A stretch of DNA of 64,000 nt from Paenibacillus flagellatus (GTDB lineage: Bacteria; Bacillota; Bacilli; Paenibacillales; NBRC-103111). A model generated the notes under the pieces. The model did no database searches. It saw nothing but the letters and a program-made list of their open reading frames with translations, and had not been told where the DNA came from. Every line of letters starts with the position of its first letter. Positions within the stretch are counted from its first letter, which is position 1. The stretch is taken from assembly GCF_003217775.1 (NCBI RefSeq), contig NZ_QJVJ01000007.1, forward strand, positions 310,001 to 374,000. The letters run 5' to 3'. Made by a program: the position numbers and the translations under genes. Positions 31,406 to 38,633 of this stretch are shown one piece after another.

Positions 31406-33145
31406 GTGTCCATCGCGTTTAAACGGATCGAAGACGCATTCGAGCAGGCGGGACTTCCGGGACTCGTCCCTTCGTTCTCGTTCGCGGCCGGCGCGTCGCC
31501 CGCCTTCAGGCTGCTCCGGCTGCAATGCCGGGGGGAGCTCGACGCCGACGAGCGGCGGGGGCCGCACGTCCGGGACGAGGCGCACGTCGCGTTATGCCGG
31601 GACATGCTGCGCATCGCGAGAGAGACGACGGCCGACGTCGTCCTCACGCCGGAATATTCGTTTCCGCTCGAGATGATCGACGAAATGACGGCGAATCCCG
31701 AGCTTCAACCGCCTTCGGGCAAGCTGTGGTGCTTGGCATGTCAAGGGGAGGAGCGGGCGCGGTTCGAGGACCGGCTCGGCTCGTGGGGACGCCACGGCCG
31801 TGCGCAGGTCGTCCGTCCGCTGCCGGGGGAATACGAGCCGAGCGACTTCGTATGCGCGCTATTGTACGTATTTATGGGATCGGACGATCATACATTATGC
31901 ATAGTTCCCCAGTACAAGCTGTACGCCTCCGCCGATCCGGAGCTTTACTGCGAAGGGGTCGCGCTCACCCGCGGCACGGCGGTGTACGCGTTCGGCTCGG
32001 ACGGTCCGAACCGGCTGTGCTCGATCATTTGCGCGGACGCGTTTCATCCCGAGCTGGAGGCCGGCCATTTTTTCCGCGAAGGCGAGAGCTGGATCGTCCT
32101 TCATCCGCAGCTGAACAAACGTCCGCGTCACGGCGACATGGTGCGGCTGCGCGATTCGTTCTACTCGCGGACGGCGGGACGCGGCGTCGTGTACGTGACG
32201 TCGAATTGGGCGGAGTCGACGACGGTTCGTCTTCCGCAGCAGGCGATGACCGTATCGACGCCGTGGTCGTGCGTTTATATGAAGCATACGGACGAATGGG
32301 TCGACAGTTTGAGGAGGGCGAGAAGCGACAATTTGCCGAAGGGGCTCGGCTTCGCCTACTCGGATAAAGCGAAAGTGAAGGTGTGGTACGCGCACAAGCG
32401 CGAGCATCTGCAGCTGCTCGCCGTCGCGAAGCCGAATCCGGCCGTCGCCGAGGTAAGCCGCATCCCGGCCGGCGTGAAGGCCGAGCGGCTCTACGTGCCG
32501 GACGAAGCCCGCGGCCGCTGGCTCGAGGCCGAGCTGCCCTTCGACGCGGAGCTGCCCGACGTCGTGGCGAAGGCGGCGGCCGGACCGTTCCGCTTCCCGC
32601 TCGACGCGTCGACCGAGCAGCGGGACCGGTTTTTCGGCTTGTGCCTCGGGCACGGCGAAGCCGGACAGCTGCAGTTCGCAACCGGCGGAGACAACCCGGA
32701 GCTGAGCGGCCGGCTCAGCCTGCACATCGACGACGATTGCGAATCGGTCCGCAACGAGTACGCCAATCGGGTCGGCAAGCTGATCTATTGCTTGAATGCG
32801 GGCGAAGCCGGGCTGCCCGGACAGCTCAGACATATGCAGAGCGGCCCCCGCTTTCATTTGTCCGGGGACTATCCGCATTACAACGTGTTCCCCGCCGAGG
32901 GGGACGAGCGGGAAGGGGTATGGGTCGCTTACGCCGGCAACGAGCGCGAGGCGCGGGAGCTGTCCGTCAAGATGCTCGGCATCGTAGGCAGAGACCGGGA
33001 GACGCGGGTATGCGTCTTTTCCACCCGGGACGGCAGCCACGAGACCGTCGCCTACCCCGCCATGCGGGTAGATTGCACCGCGCCGGCCCGGATCGGGTCG
33101 CCCGTCGATTTTACGGTAGGGGGGAATCCAGCTTGGAATCGTTGA
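31406..33145 (+). CDS. Nitrilase-fold (carbon-nitrogen hydrolase) protein of a putative defence cassette
   Basis: 579-residue cytoplasmic protein. The first 280 residues have the nitrilase superfamily fold with an intact Glu-Lys-Cys triad: E83 in LTPEYSFP, K171 in VPQYKLYA and C209 in CSIICADAF. Such enzymes hydrolyse or transfer amide and nitrile bonds. The remaining 300 residues have no family I recognise. GTG 31406 is chosen because AAGGGAGGG lies just upstream; the frame also extends to 31304 without a ribosome site. The 3' end overlaps the next start by 13 bases, so the two are coupled. It is the first gene of a cassette with a Rad50-like ATPase and a membrane macro protein. A role in making or destroying a nucleotide-type signal is inference. 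Confidence 0.8.
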   Translation: MSIAFKRIEDAFEQAGLPGLVPSFSFAAGASPAFRLLRLQCRGELDADERRGPHVRDEAHVALCRDMLRIARETTADVVLTPEYSFPLEMIDEMTANPELQPPSGKLWCLACQGEERARFEDRLGSWGRHGRAQVVRPLPGEYEPSDFVCALLYVFMGSDDHTLCIVPQYKLYASADPELYCEGVALTRGTAVYAFGSDGPNRLCSIICADAFHPELEAGHFFREGESWIVLHPQLNKRPRHGDMVRLRDSFYSRTAGRGVVYVTSNWAESTTVRLPQQAMTVSTPWSCVYMKHTDEWVDSLRRARSDNLPKGLGFAYSDKAKVKVWYAHKREHLQLLAVAKPNPAVAEVSRIPAGVKAERLYVPDEARGRWLEAELPFDAELPDVVAKAAAGPFRFPLDASTEQRDRFFGLCLGHGEAGQLQFATGGDNPELSGRLSLHIDDDCESVRNEYANRVGKLIYCLNAGEAGLPGQLRHMQSGPRFHLSGDYPHYNVFPAEGDEREGVWVAYAGNEREARELSVKMLGIVGRDRETRVCVFSTRDGSHETVAYPAMRVDCTAPARIGSPVDFTVGGNPAWNR

Positions 33146-36100
33146 TCGCACAGTTGGAGCGGGCGGGACTCGTTCGCATTCGCGCGCACAAAGGAGGCGA
33201 GGCGGCCGTCATCGAAGCCGACCACGAGTCGGACGGATTGCTTGTGGGCAAATACGTGGTCGTCCCGGCGGAGCCGGAATGGCTGTCCGGCCTTGCGGAG
33301 AACGCCGGGGCGTTCGAGCGGTTCGAGGACGAACGGATCGCGCCGTTCTTTTTTCGCCTGCGCGGGGATTGGTCGTGGAGCCTGTATGTCGTTTACGTGC
33401 TGCGCGACGATGCGTACGCCCGGCTTCCCGTCGACCGGAAGCGTCGCATCGAAGGAGGCAAACGGTACGGGCGCAAGCTGGTCGTGCCGTTTTCGGCCGT
33501 GACGGAGACGGTTCCGGTCGCGAAGCTCCCTTCGGAGCAGCGGCGCTTTCGCGGCTCCGACCCGTACTCCGATTGGTCGGCCCGGCTTCGGGAAGCGGGC
33601 TTGTCGTTTTGTCTCGAGCCGTATTCGAGCAAGCTTCTATCCGACTATATCGAAGGCGCGCTTGTCGCGGCTCCATCCGATCCGAACGGCGGCGAGACGG
33701 AAGGCGGGAGCGATTTGGCCGCGGTGCTCGAGGTTCGCCGGCCGAACGTCGGTCTCGGCGCGATCCGTTTCGGCTCTCGGTACCGGCCTCACTGCTGGAC
33801 GCCGGACACGGCGATCGATTTTGCCCGGATCAACCTGCTGGAAGGCGCGAACGGCGCGGGGAAAACGTCCGTGCTGGAAGCGATCGAGCTCGCGTTCACG
33901 GGCAAAATATTGCGCGACGAGATGGCCGGCCGGGACGGCGCCGAGCCTTGGGACGGCGGCCTTACGCTGGCGGTCGGGGACCGCGAGGAGCTGCTCGACG
34001 CGCTGCCCGGTCCGAGCGAGCGGAGGGAGCGGCAAAGCCGGTTTTACCGGCACCGGGATCGGGAACGGGTCCGGAACACGCAGCTGAACCAGCTGTTTCA
34101 CCAGCACAATTATTTTTCCTCGGAGGCGGTTTACCGGTTCTGTTACGACCGGCAGCCCGACTACCGCCAATCGTTCGCGAGAGTCGTTTTCGGCGAGGAA
34201 ATGGCGCTGATCGAGGAGCGGTGGGGCAAGTATAAGGAGGAGTTCGGCGATAAGTGGAAGTCGCTGCGGGACCGGTTCGTCGAGACGGAAGCCGAGCTCG
34301 ACATGCTTCGCGCGCAAATCCGCGAGCGCGAGGAGCGGATCGCGGCCGGTCTCGAAACGGCGCTGCCGCTGCTCGAGAAGCTGATCCGGCGGACGGCGGC
34401 ATCGTTTCCGCTTGTCGGCAGGAAGGCGGACGGCCGCGACATCCGGGCGTGGCTGGAGCGGCTGTACGCGCTCGTCAGCGAAGCCGACGTCGTCGCCAAG
34501 CCGCTGGCGGAGGCCGGGGCGCTCGGACTGTCGACGTTCGGCGACGCGAGCGGAGCCGATGCCGCGCTGCTTCGGGAAATCGCGGAGCTGCAGGCGGCGC
34601 GGGACGAGGCGGCGCGCCGCCGCGCCGAGCTTCCCGATCCGGCCGCGCTGCAGCGGGAGCTGCACGAGCGGGAGCGGGCGATGATCGGGCTCGATGCGCG
34701 GATCGCCGAGTTCGGACGTTGGGCGGACGAGCTGAAGCGGCTGGGGCCGCTGCTGGACGACGGCGGCAAGCGGCGGCGCAGAACGGAGCTGGAACGCGAG
34801 GCGTCGGCGCTGCGCCGGCGCGTCGAGCTGCTGGAGCCGCTGGAGCGCGTATGCCGGGATGCCAACGCCGCCGCCGGCTTCGGGTACGAGCGCCGGGAGG
34901 AGGCCGAGCGGAAGCGGGAGGAGCTGGAGAGGCGGCGCGCCGACGTCCGGCTGTCCCGGAGCCGGCTCGCCGAGCGGATCCGGACGGAGGAGGAGAAGGC
35001 CGACTCGGCGCACCGGCTGCTCGCGCACATTCAGTCGCTCGGGCTGCAGTACGCGAAGGAGCACGAAGCGCAAGGGAAGTGTCCGATGTGCGGAGTCGAC
35101 CACCGGACGGCCGCGAAGCTTCGGGCGCTTATCGAGCATGGCATCCGCCACGACGAATCGGAGCTGCACCGGCTGAGGGTCGAGGAACGGGAGCTGACTC
35201 GCGAGAACGAGCGTCTTGACGCGGAGCTTGCCCATCTCGCCGACGAGCTGAAACGGCTGGCGGAGCTGGAAGAAGCGGCCGCCCGGCTGAACTTGCATGC
35301 CGGCGAGCTCGGTCTGAAGCCGATCGCCGCATCGGCGTCCGTTTCGGATACCCGATCCGGACTGCTCGAGGCGGCCGCCCGCCTTGACGAAGCGAGGGGC
35401 GCGCTGGAGGACGTTTTGCGCGAGGCGCGCCGACTGGACGAGGCCGGCTTTACGCTCGCCCGCATCGGCCAGCTCGACCAACTGCTCGCCCTCGTCTCGG
35501 CGGAGAAGCTCGACGCTTCGCTTCTGACGGCGGACCGGCTGCAGGCCGCGTTGACCATCGCCGCCGACAACCAACTGAAGGAACGGGGAGCCGCCGAGGA
35601 GCGCATCCGGCTGCTGCGGCTGGAATGGAAGGCGGCCGAGGAGGCCCGCCTTCGGGCCGACGCCGCGCTGGCTGCCGCCGATCGCGGGCTGACGGACCGG
35701 AACGGACGGCTCCGTCGGCTGGCGGGCGTCCGGCAGGCGGCGGAATCGCTGCGCGAGCGCGGCTTCCGGCCGAAGGACGACGACGGCATCGAGCCGTGGC
35801 GGGCTTCGCTGGCGAAGCTGCTTGAGGAAGCCCGGCTGCTGCTCGAGACGATGCGGACGAGCGATCCGCTCGCCGTCGACATCGCGGAGCGGGACCGCCT
35901 GGAGGCGGAACGGGCCGCTCTCGCGCTTCGGCGGGACCGGTGCGGCCGGGCGCTTGAAGCGCTGAACGGGCTGCGGCCGCTGTCCGCCTATATCGACGGG
36001 TTCGTCGAGGCGAATATCGCCGCGATCGGCGACTTGTTCGTCCGGCTCCACGCTCCGCGCGAATTCGAGCGTCTCGCGCTGCGCGGCGACGAGCTGGTCG

Positions 36101-36498
36101 CCTTCCGCAGAGGGCGGACGGACGCGGACGGCTGCGGCGTCAACGAAATGAGCACCGGCCAGCGGACGGCCGTCCTGCTGTCGATCTTTTTCGTCATGCA
36201 CTTGAGCATGGAGACGGCGCCCAACTTTATATTGCTGGACGAACCGGTCGCGAACATGGACGACTTGAACGTGCTCGGCCTGCTCGATTTTTTGCGTCAG
36301 CTGACGATCGAGCGGGGGACGCAAATCGTATTCACGACGGCGAATCCGGCGGTCGCGAGCTTGTTCCGGCGCAAATTCAGCATCTTCGAGGAACGGTTCC
36401 GGTCCTTCCGGCTGAGCCGGCCCGGCGATGAGGGCGTGCGCATCGTCGCGGAAACGTACGTGCCGGACAAGGAGGAAGCGGTACCGGTCGCCACTTGA
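33133..36498 (+). CDS. Rad50/SMC-like ABC ATPase with zinc hook and N-terminal extension
   Basis: 1121-residue ATPase. Residues 1-230 are an extension of unknown fold (DGLLVGKYVVVPAEPEWL, FFFRLRGDWSWSLYVVYVL). Walker A is G238-ANGAGK244-TS in LLEGANGAGKTSVLEAIELAFTG. Long Arg/Glu/Leu-rich coiled coils flank a CPMC zinc hook at 650-653. The C-terminal lobe has the ABC signature region MSTGQRTA (about 1006), Walker B FILLDEP with D1036-E1037, and VFTTANPAVAS. This layout is that of Rad50/SbcC, but no Mre11-like nuclease gene lies beside it. TTG 33133 has GGGGGG 9 nt upstream and overlaps the previous gene by 13 bases. It probably senses or tethers DNA ends and drives the cassette by ATP hydrolysis; this is inferred. 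Confidence 0.85.
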   Translation: MESLIAQLERAGLVRIRAHKGGEAAVIEADHESDGLLVGKYVVVPAEPEWLSGLAENAGAFERFEDERIAPFFFRLRGDWSWSLYVVYVLRDDAYARLPVDRKRRIEGGKRYGRKLVVPFSAVTETVPVAKLPSEQRRFRGSDPYSDWSARLREAGLSFCLEPYSSKLLSDYIEGALVAAPSDPNGGETEGGSDLAAVLEVRRPNVGLGAIRFGSRYRPHCWTPDTAIDFARINLLEGANGAGKTSVLEAIELAFTGKILRDEMAGRDGAEPWDGGLTLAVGDREELLDALPGPSERRERQSRFYRHRDRERVRNTQLNQLFHQHNYFSSEAVYRFCYDRQPDYRQSFARVVFGEEMALIEERWGKYKEEFGDKWKSLRDRFVETEAELDMLRAQIREREERIAAGLETALPLLEKLIRRTAASFPLVGRKADGRDIRAWLERLYALVSEADVVAKPLAEAGALGLSTFGDASGADAALLREIAELQAARDEAARRRAELPDPAALQRELHERERAMIGLDARIAEFGRWADELKRLGPLLDDGGKRRRRTELEREASALRRRVELLEPLERVCRDANAAAGFGYERREEAERKREELERRRADVRLSRSRLAERIRTEEEKADSAHRLLAHIQSLGLQYAKEHEAQGKCPMCGVDHRTAAKLRALIEHGIRHDESELHRLRVEERELTRENERLDAELAHLADELKRLAELEEAAARLNLHAGELGLKPIAASASVSDTRSGLLEAAARLDEARGALEDVLREARRLDEAGFTLARIGQLDQLLALVSAEKLDASLLTADRLQAALTIAADNQLKERGAAEERIRLLRLEWKAAEEARLRADAALAAADRGLTDRNGRLRRLAGVRQAAESLRERGFRPKDDDGIEPWRASLAKLLEEARLLLETMRTSDPLAVDIAERDRLEAERAALALRRDRCGRALEALNGLRPLSAYIDGFVEANIAAIGDLFVRLHAPREFERLALRGDELVAFRRGRTDADGCGVNEMSTGQRTAVLLSIFFVMHLSMETAPNFILLDEPVANMDDLNVLGLLDFLRQLTIERGTQIVFTTANPAVASLFRRKFSIFEERFRSFRLSRPGDEGVRIVAETYVPDKEEAVPVAT

Positions 36499-36524
36499 CG
36501 GCGTTCGGAAGGAGTCGGGGACGA

Positions 36525-37439
36525 ATGACTACGCTGAAAGCGTTTTTTATGAAAAACTATTGGCGTTTTTCGTTTTCCGCGAAAAACGCCGTCAAATCGC
36601 TGCTCGCGGTGTTCGCCGTCATTTGGCTCGCCACGGAAATCGCCGCTTTTTTCTCCGGAGCGATCGGCGATGGGATCAAGGCGAATTGGCCGTACTTTTT
36701 TCTGATCGGGCTTCTGTGGACGATATGGGAGAGCCGGCCCCGACTCGCGATGACGGAGCGGGTGGCGGGCAAAGACGCGACGATCGAAATCCGCGTCGGC
36801 GACTGCTTCGAGCTTGACGGCGCGCTCGTAATCGGGAGCAACGCCGATTTTCGCTCTGCCGGCATCGACCGGGCCAGCCTGCAGGCACAGTTCGCGGACC
36901 GGTATTGCGATTCTTCGGAACGGCTCGGGACGATGCTGGAGGGGGCGCTGGCCGGCGAGCCGCATTCGTGGAGGACGACGGCCGGCGGACGCGTCAAAAC
37001 GTACGACATCGGCACCGTCGCCCGATTGGACGCGGGCGGACGGGTGGCGTATTTCACGGCCATCGCCGAGCTGAACGAGTACGGCAAGGCGCACTCGTCG
37101 CCGGGTCATATCGAGGCGGCGCTGGCGAAGCTGTGGAGCTACTTGGCCCACCGGGGAGGGATGGGCCCGCTCGTCGTGCCGGTGCTCGGCAGCGGGCTCT
37201 CCCGCGTCGGCGTGACGCGGCTCGAGCTGATCCAGACGATCGTGCGGTCGTTTCTCGCCGCCTGCGAGGCGAGGAAGTTTACGGAGAAGCTGACGATCGT
37301 CATCCACCCGCGCGATTTCCGCGACCACGAAATCGATTGGGAGGAGCTGCGCTTCTTTTTGCGGTACGCCTGCAAATATTACGAAACCGGCGTACGGGCG
37401 TCCGATGCCGCCCGCGGCGCGGGTGCTTTGAAGCGATAA
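36525..37439 (+). CDS. Two-TM macro-domain protein, Thoeris ThsA-macro-like effector candidate
   Basis: 304-residue protein. Two membrane helices (about 25-43 and 55-69) are followed by a cytoplasmic domain resembling the ThsA macro domain (as I recall, Pfam ThsA_Macro, formerly DUF6430). It shows IEIRVGDCFELDGALVIGSNADF (87-109), then YFTAIAELNEYGKA and LVVPVLGSGLSRVG, which fit the ligand-binding loops of a macro fold. In type II Thoeris a TM-macro ThsA binds an ADP-ribose derivative made by a TIR protein and damages the membrane. No TIR gene is in this window. ATG 36525 has GGAAGGAG 10 nt upstream; TTG 36495 is a weaker alternative. It is the last gene before a strong terminator. Confidence 0.82.
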   Translation: MTTLKAFFMKNYWRFSFSAKNAVKSLLAVFAVIWLATEIAAFFSGAIGDGIKANWPYFFLIGLLWTIWESRPRLAMTERVAGKDATIEIRVGDCFELDGALVIGSNADFRSAGIDRASLQAQFADRYCDSSERLGTMLEGALAGEPHSWRTTAGGRVKTYDIGTVARLDAGGRVAYFTAIAELNEYGKAHSSPGHIEAALAKLWSYLAHRGGMGPLVVPVLGSGLSRVGVTRLELIQTIVRSFLAACEARKFTEKLTIVIHPRDFRDHEIDWEELRFFLRYACKYYETGVRASDAARGAGALKR

Positions 37440-37442
37440 GGG

Positions 37443-37472
37443 AAACCGTCGGGCCTGCCGACGGTTTTTTTT
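37443..37472 (+). terminator. Rho-independent terminator ending the three-gene cassette
   Basis: AAACCGTCGG (37443-37452) pairs with CCGACGGTTT (37458-37467), 5-nt loop, eight T at 37465-37472. Confidence 0.93.
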
Positions 37473-37764
37473 GCGCTGCACGGGACGAGGCTCCCTAACG
37501 GTGAGGGGATGAGGGGGAGCACGACGGTTGCGGTGTTCGTGCGTCCCTTCCCCGGCTTCGAACTCGGCGGCGGCCTCGGTTATGGTCTTGCCGCCCGTAG
37601 TCACTGTGACCCCGCCACAGCCTAGTCTCGCGGCTCGCCCACATCCTCCGGCTTGGTTACAAATTGGTTCTCCCACCTTGCCGCCATTCACCGTCTCCAC
37701 ATGAGCCAAGCCTTTGAAATCGCCTATCTAGACGCAACACAATAAACCTACCATAGCCCGTCGA

Positions 37765-37933
37765 TTGGATTTCATCCAATAGAAAAGGCCGAGAAGGTAT
37801 AAATCCGCGCGTTCGTTGGATTTTATCCAAAAAAATGGCCGACGGGTGCGATCGGAGGCGAAACGGTTGGATTTTTTCCAATAGGGTCTAATATGTAGAG
37901 CCGGAACGAGTCGAGTCATTGGACAAAATCCAT
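37765..37933 (+). repeat. Array of four 15-bp palindromes TTGGA-N5-TCCAA (cluster 2)
   Basis: Copies: 37765-37779 TTGGATTTCATCCAA (identical to the first copy of cluster 1), 37816-37830 TTGGATTTTATCCAA, 37867-37881 TTGGATTTTTTCCAA, 37919-37933 TTGGACAAAATCCAT. Start-to-start distances are 51, 51 and 52 bp. Spacers of 36-37 bp share no sequence. Minus-strand frames through it read WIKSN or WMKSN every 17 codons, but this frame is not kept in cluster 1, so coding is unlikely. Confidence 0.87.
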
Positions 37934-38260
37934 GAAAGCAAGCGAAACGGTCGAATGAAGACGCGGCGCTTGGACGGTCGGCCCTCGTCATGCACCGCCG
38001 CTCCTTACCGGAAACGGCCCGGGGCTCGTTGTCAGTAGCCTGCTCCCCGCGGTCTGCTGTCTAAGTCCGCTGCCCACGGCCCGTTACCCGCTTTGTTGCA
38101 TAGCGTGCGCTTCTCCTCGAAAAGCACGAACGGACATCGGCATTCGATCCCGATGCGAGAAACTCAAAACCGATGCGGAAACCACACATTCCCACAAATA
38201 AATTAGACGATTGTCGCAATATCGCATTGACATCTCGTGGGTTACTGCGGGAAAATAGGC

Positions 38261-38274
38261 GTAAATCCGTTTAC
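38261..38274 (+). promoter_or_regulatory. Palindromic operator-like site GTAAATCCGTTTAC
   Basis: Inverted repeat GTAAA-N4-TTTAC. Together with the following AT it shares the decamer CCGTTTACAT with the site at 38594, 332 bp downstream. It could be a distal binding site for the same repressor. Inferred. Confidence 0.35.
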
Positions 38275-38593
38275 ATTCGGACCGTTTCGTTGGGTTTCGC
38301 TCTCACTTGCGTTTCGGCCTGCCCGCGATCAGCCGCTCGGCGTGAAGTGCGGCGGCGCTGCGCACGCGGTTGGGCGTCGGCAAAGTTGCCGGAAGGTTCA
38401 ATGCGCGGTGGACGGAAGGAGCGGACGGCGATGATCGAACGATCGAGCCGCTTCCGAAAGGACGAGCGTCGACGGTCGAACGATTGCTTCCGGACTGTTC
38501 AGACGACAGAGGTCGAAGTCGAACGAACGTGACGTTACCGAAACGCGAACGAGCGGCGATGTTCGAAGGAGAGCGCGATTCCGCCGAATGGCG

Positions 38594-38607
38594 GGAAACC
38601 GTTTACA
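38594..38607 (+). promoter_or_regulatory. cre-like / LacI-family operator upstream of the ROK gene
   Basis: GGAAACCGTTTACA matches the CcpA catabolite-response consensus TGWAANCGNTNWCA at 13 of 14 positions. It ends 26 bp before ATG 38634, where a bound repressor would block transcription. A LacI-type local regulator is an alternative binder. Confidence 0.6.
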
Positions 38608-38633
38608 TGTTAAGCGACAAGGGAGCGAATGCG

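Larger units (their letters stand above)
37473..38633 (+). other. Gene-free stretch with palindrome array and operator-like sites
   Basis: About 1.16 kb with no open frame that has a ribosome site and protein-like composition. Frames on both strands are arginine-rich shadows. It holds the second palindrome array (37765-37933), an AT-richer segment at about 38190-38280, and two operator-like sites ending in CCGTTTACAT (38261-38276 and 38594-38608) before the ROK gene. Confidence 0.6.

Noticed and set aside
32383-33132. 250-residue N-terminal extension of the Rad50-like ATPase
   Set aside because: It overlaps the nitrilase-fold gene in another frame and is Arg-rich. TTG 33133 has a ribosome site.
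31406-37439. Cassette as an SbcCD-type DNA repair operon
   Set aside because: No SbcD/Mre11-like phosphoesterase motifs occur in either partner. The partners are nitrilase-fold and membrane macro proteins.
36297-37709. Long minus-strand frame opposite the macro gene
   Set aside because: It runs antisense through a well-supported gene and a terminator, with Arg/His-rich composition typical of a shadow frame in GC-rich DNA.
37765-37933. CRISPR array
   Set aside because: Repeats are 15 bp, fully palindromic, variable in the middle and only four per cluster; no cas gene is nearby. Reported instead as a palindrome array.
37657-37991. Minus-strand small proteins reading WIKSN or LDKIQ every 17 codons through the palindromes
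   Set aside because: The phrase arises from the palindrome itself. Spacings in cluster 1 (64 and 53 bp) break the frame and no ribosome site is present.
38173-38532. 119-residue plus-strand frame upstream of the ROK gene
   Set aside because: Low-complexity Arg/Ser composition, no ribosome site, no family resemblance.
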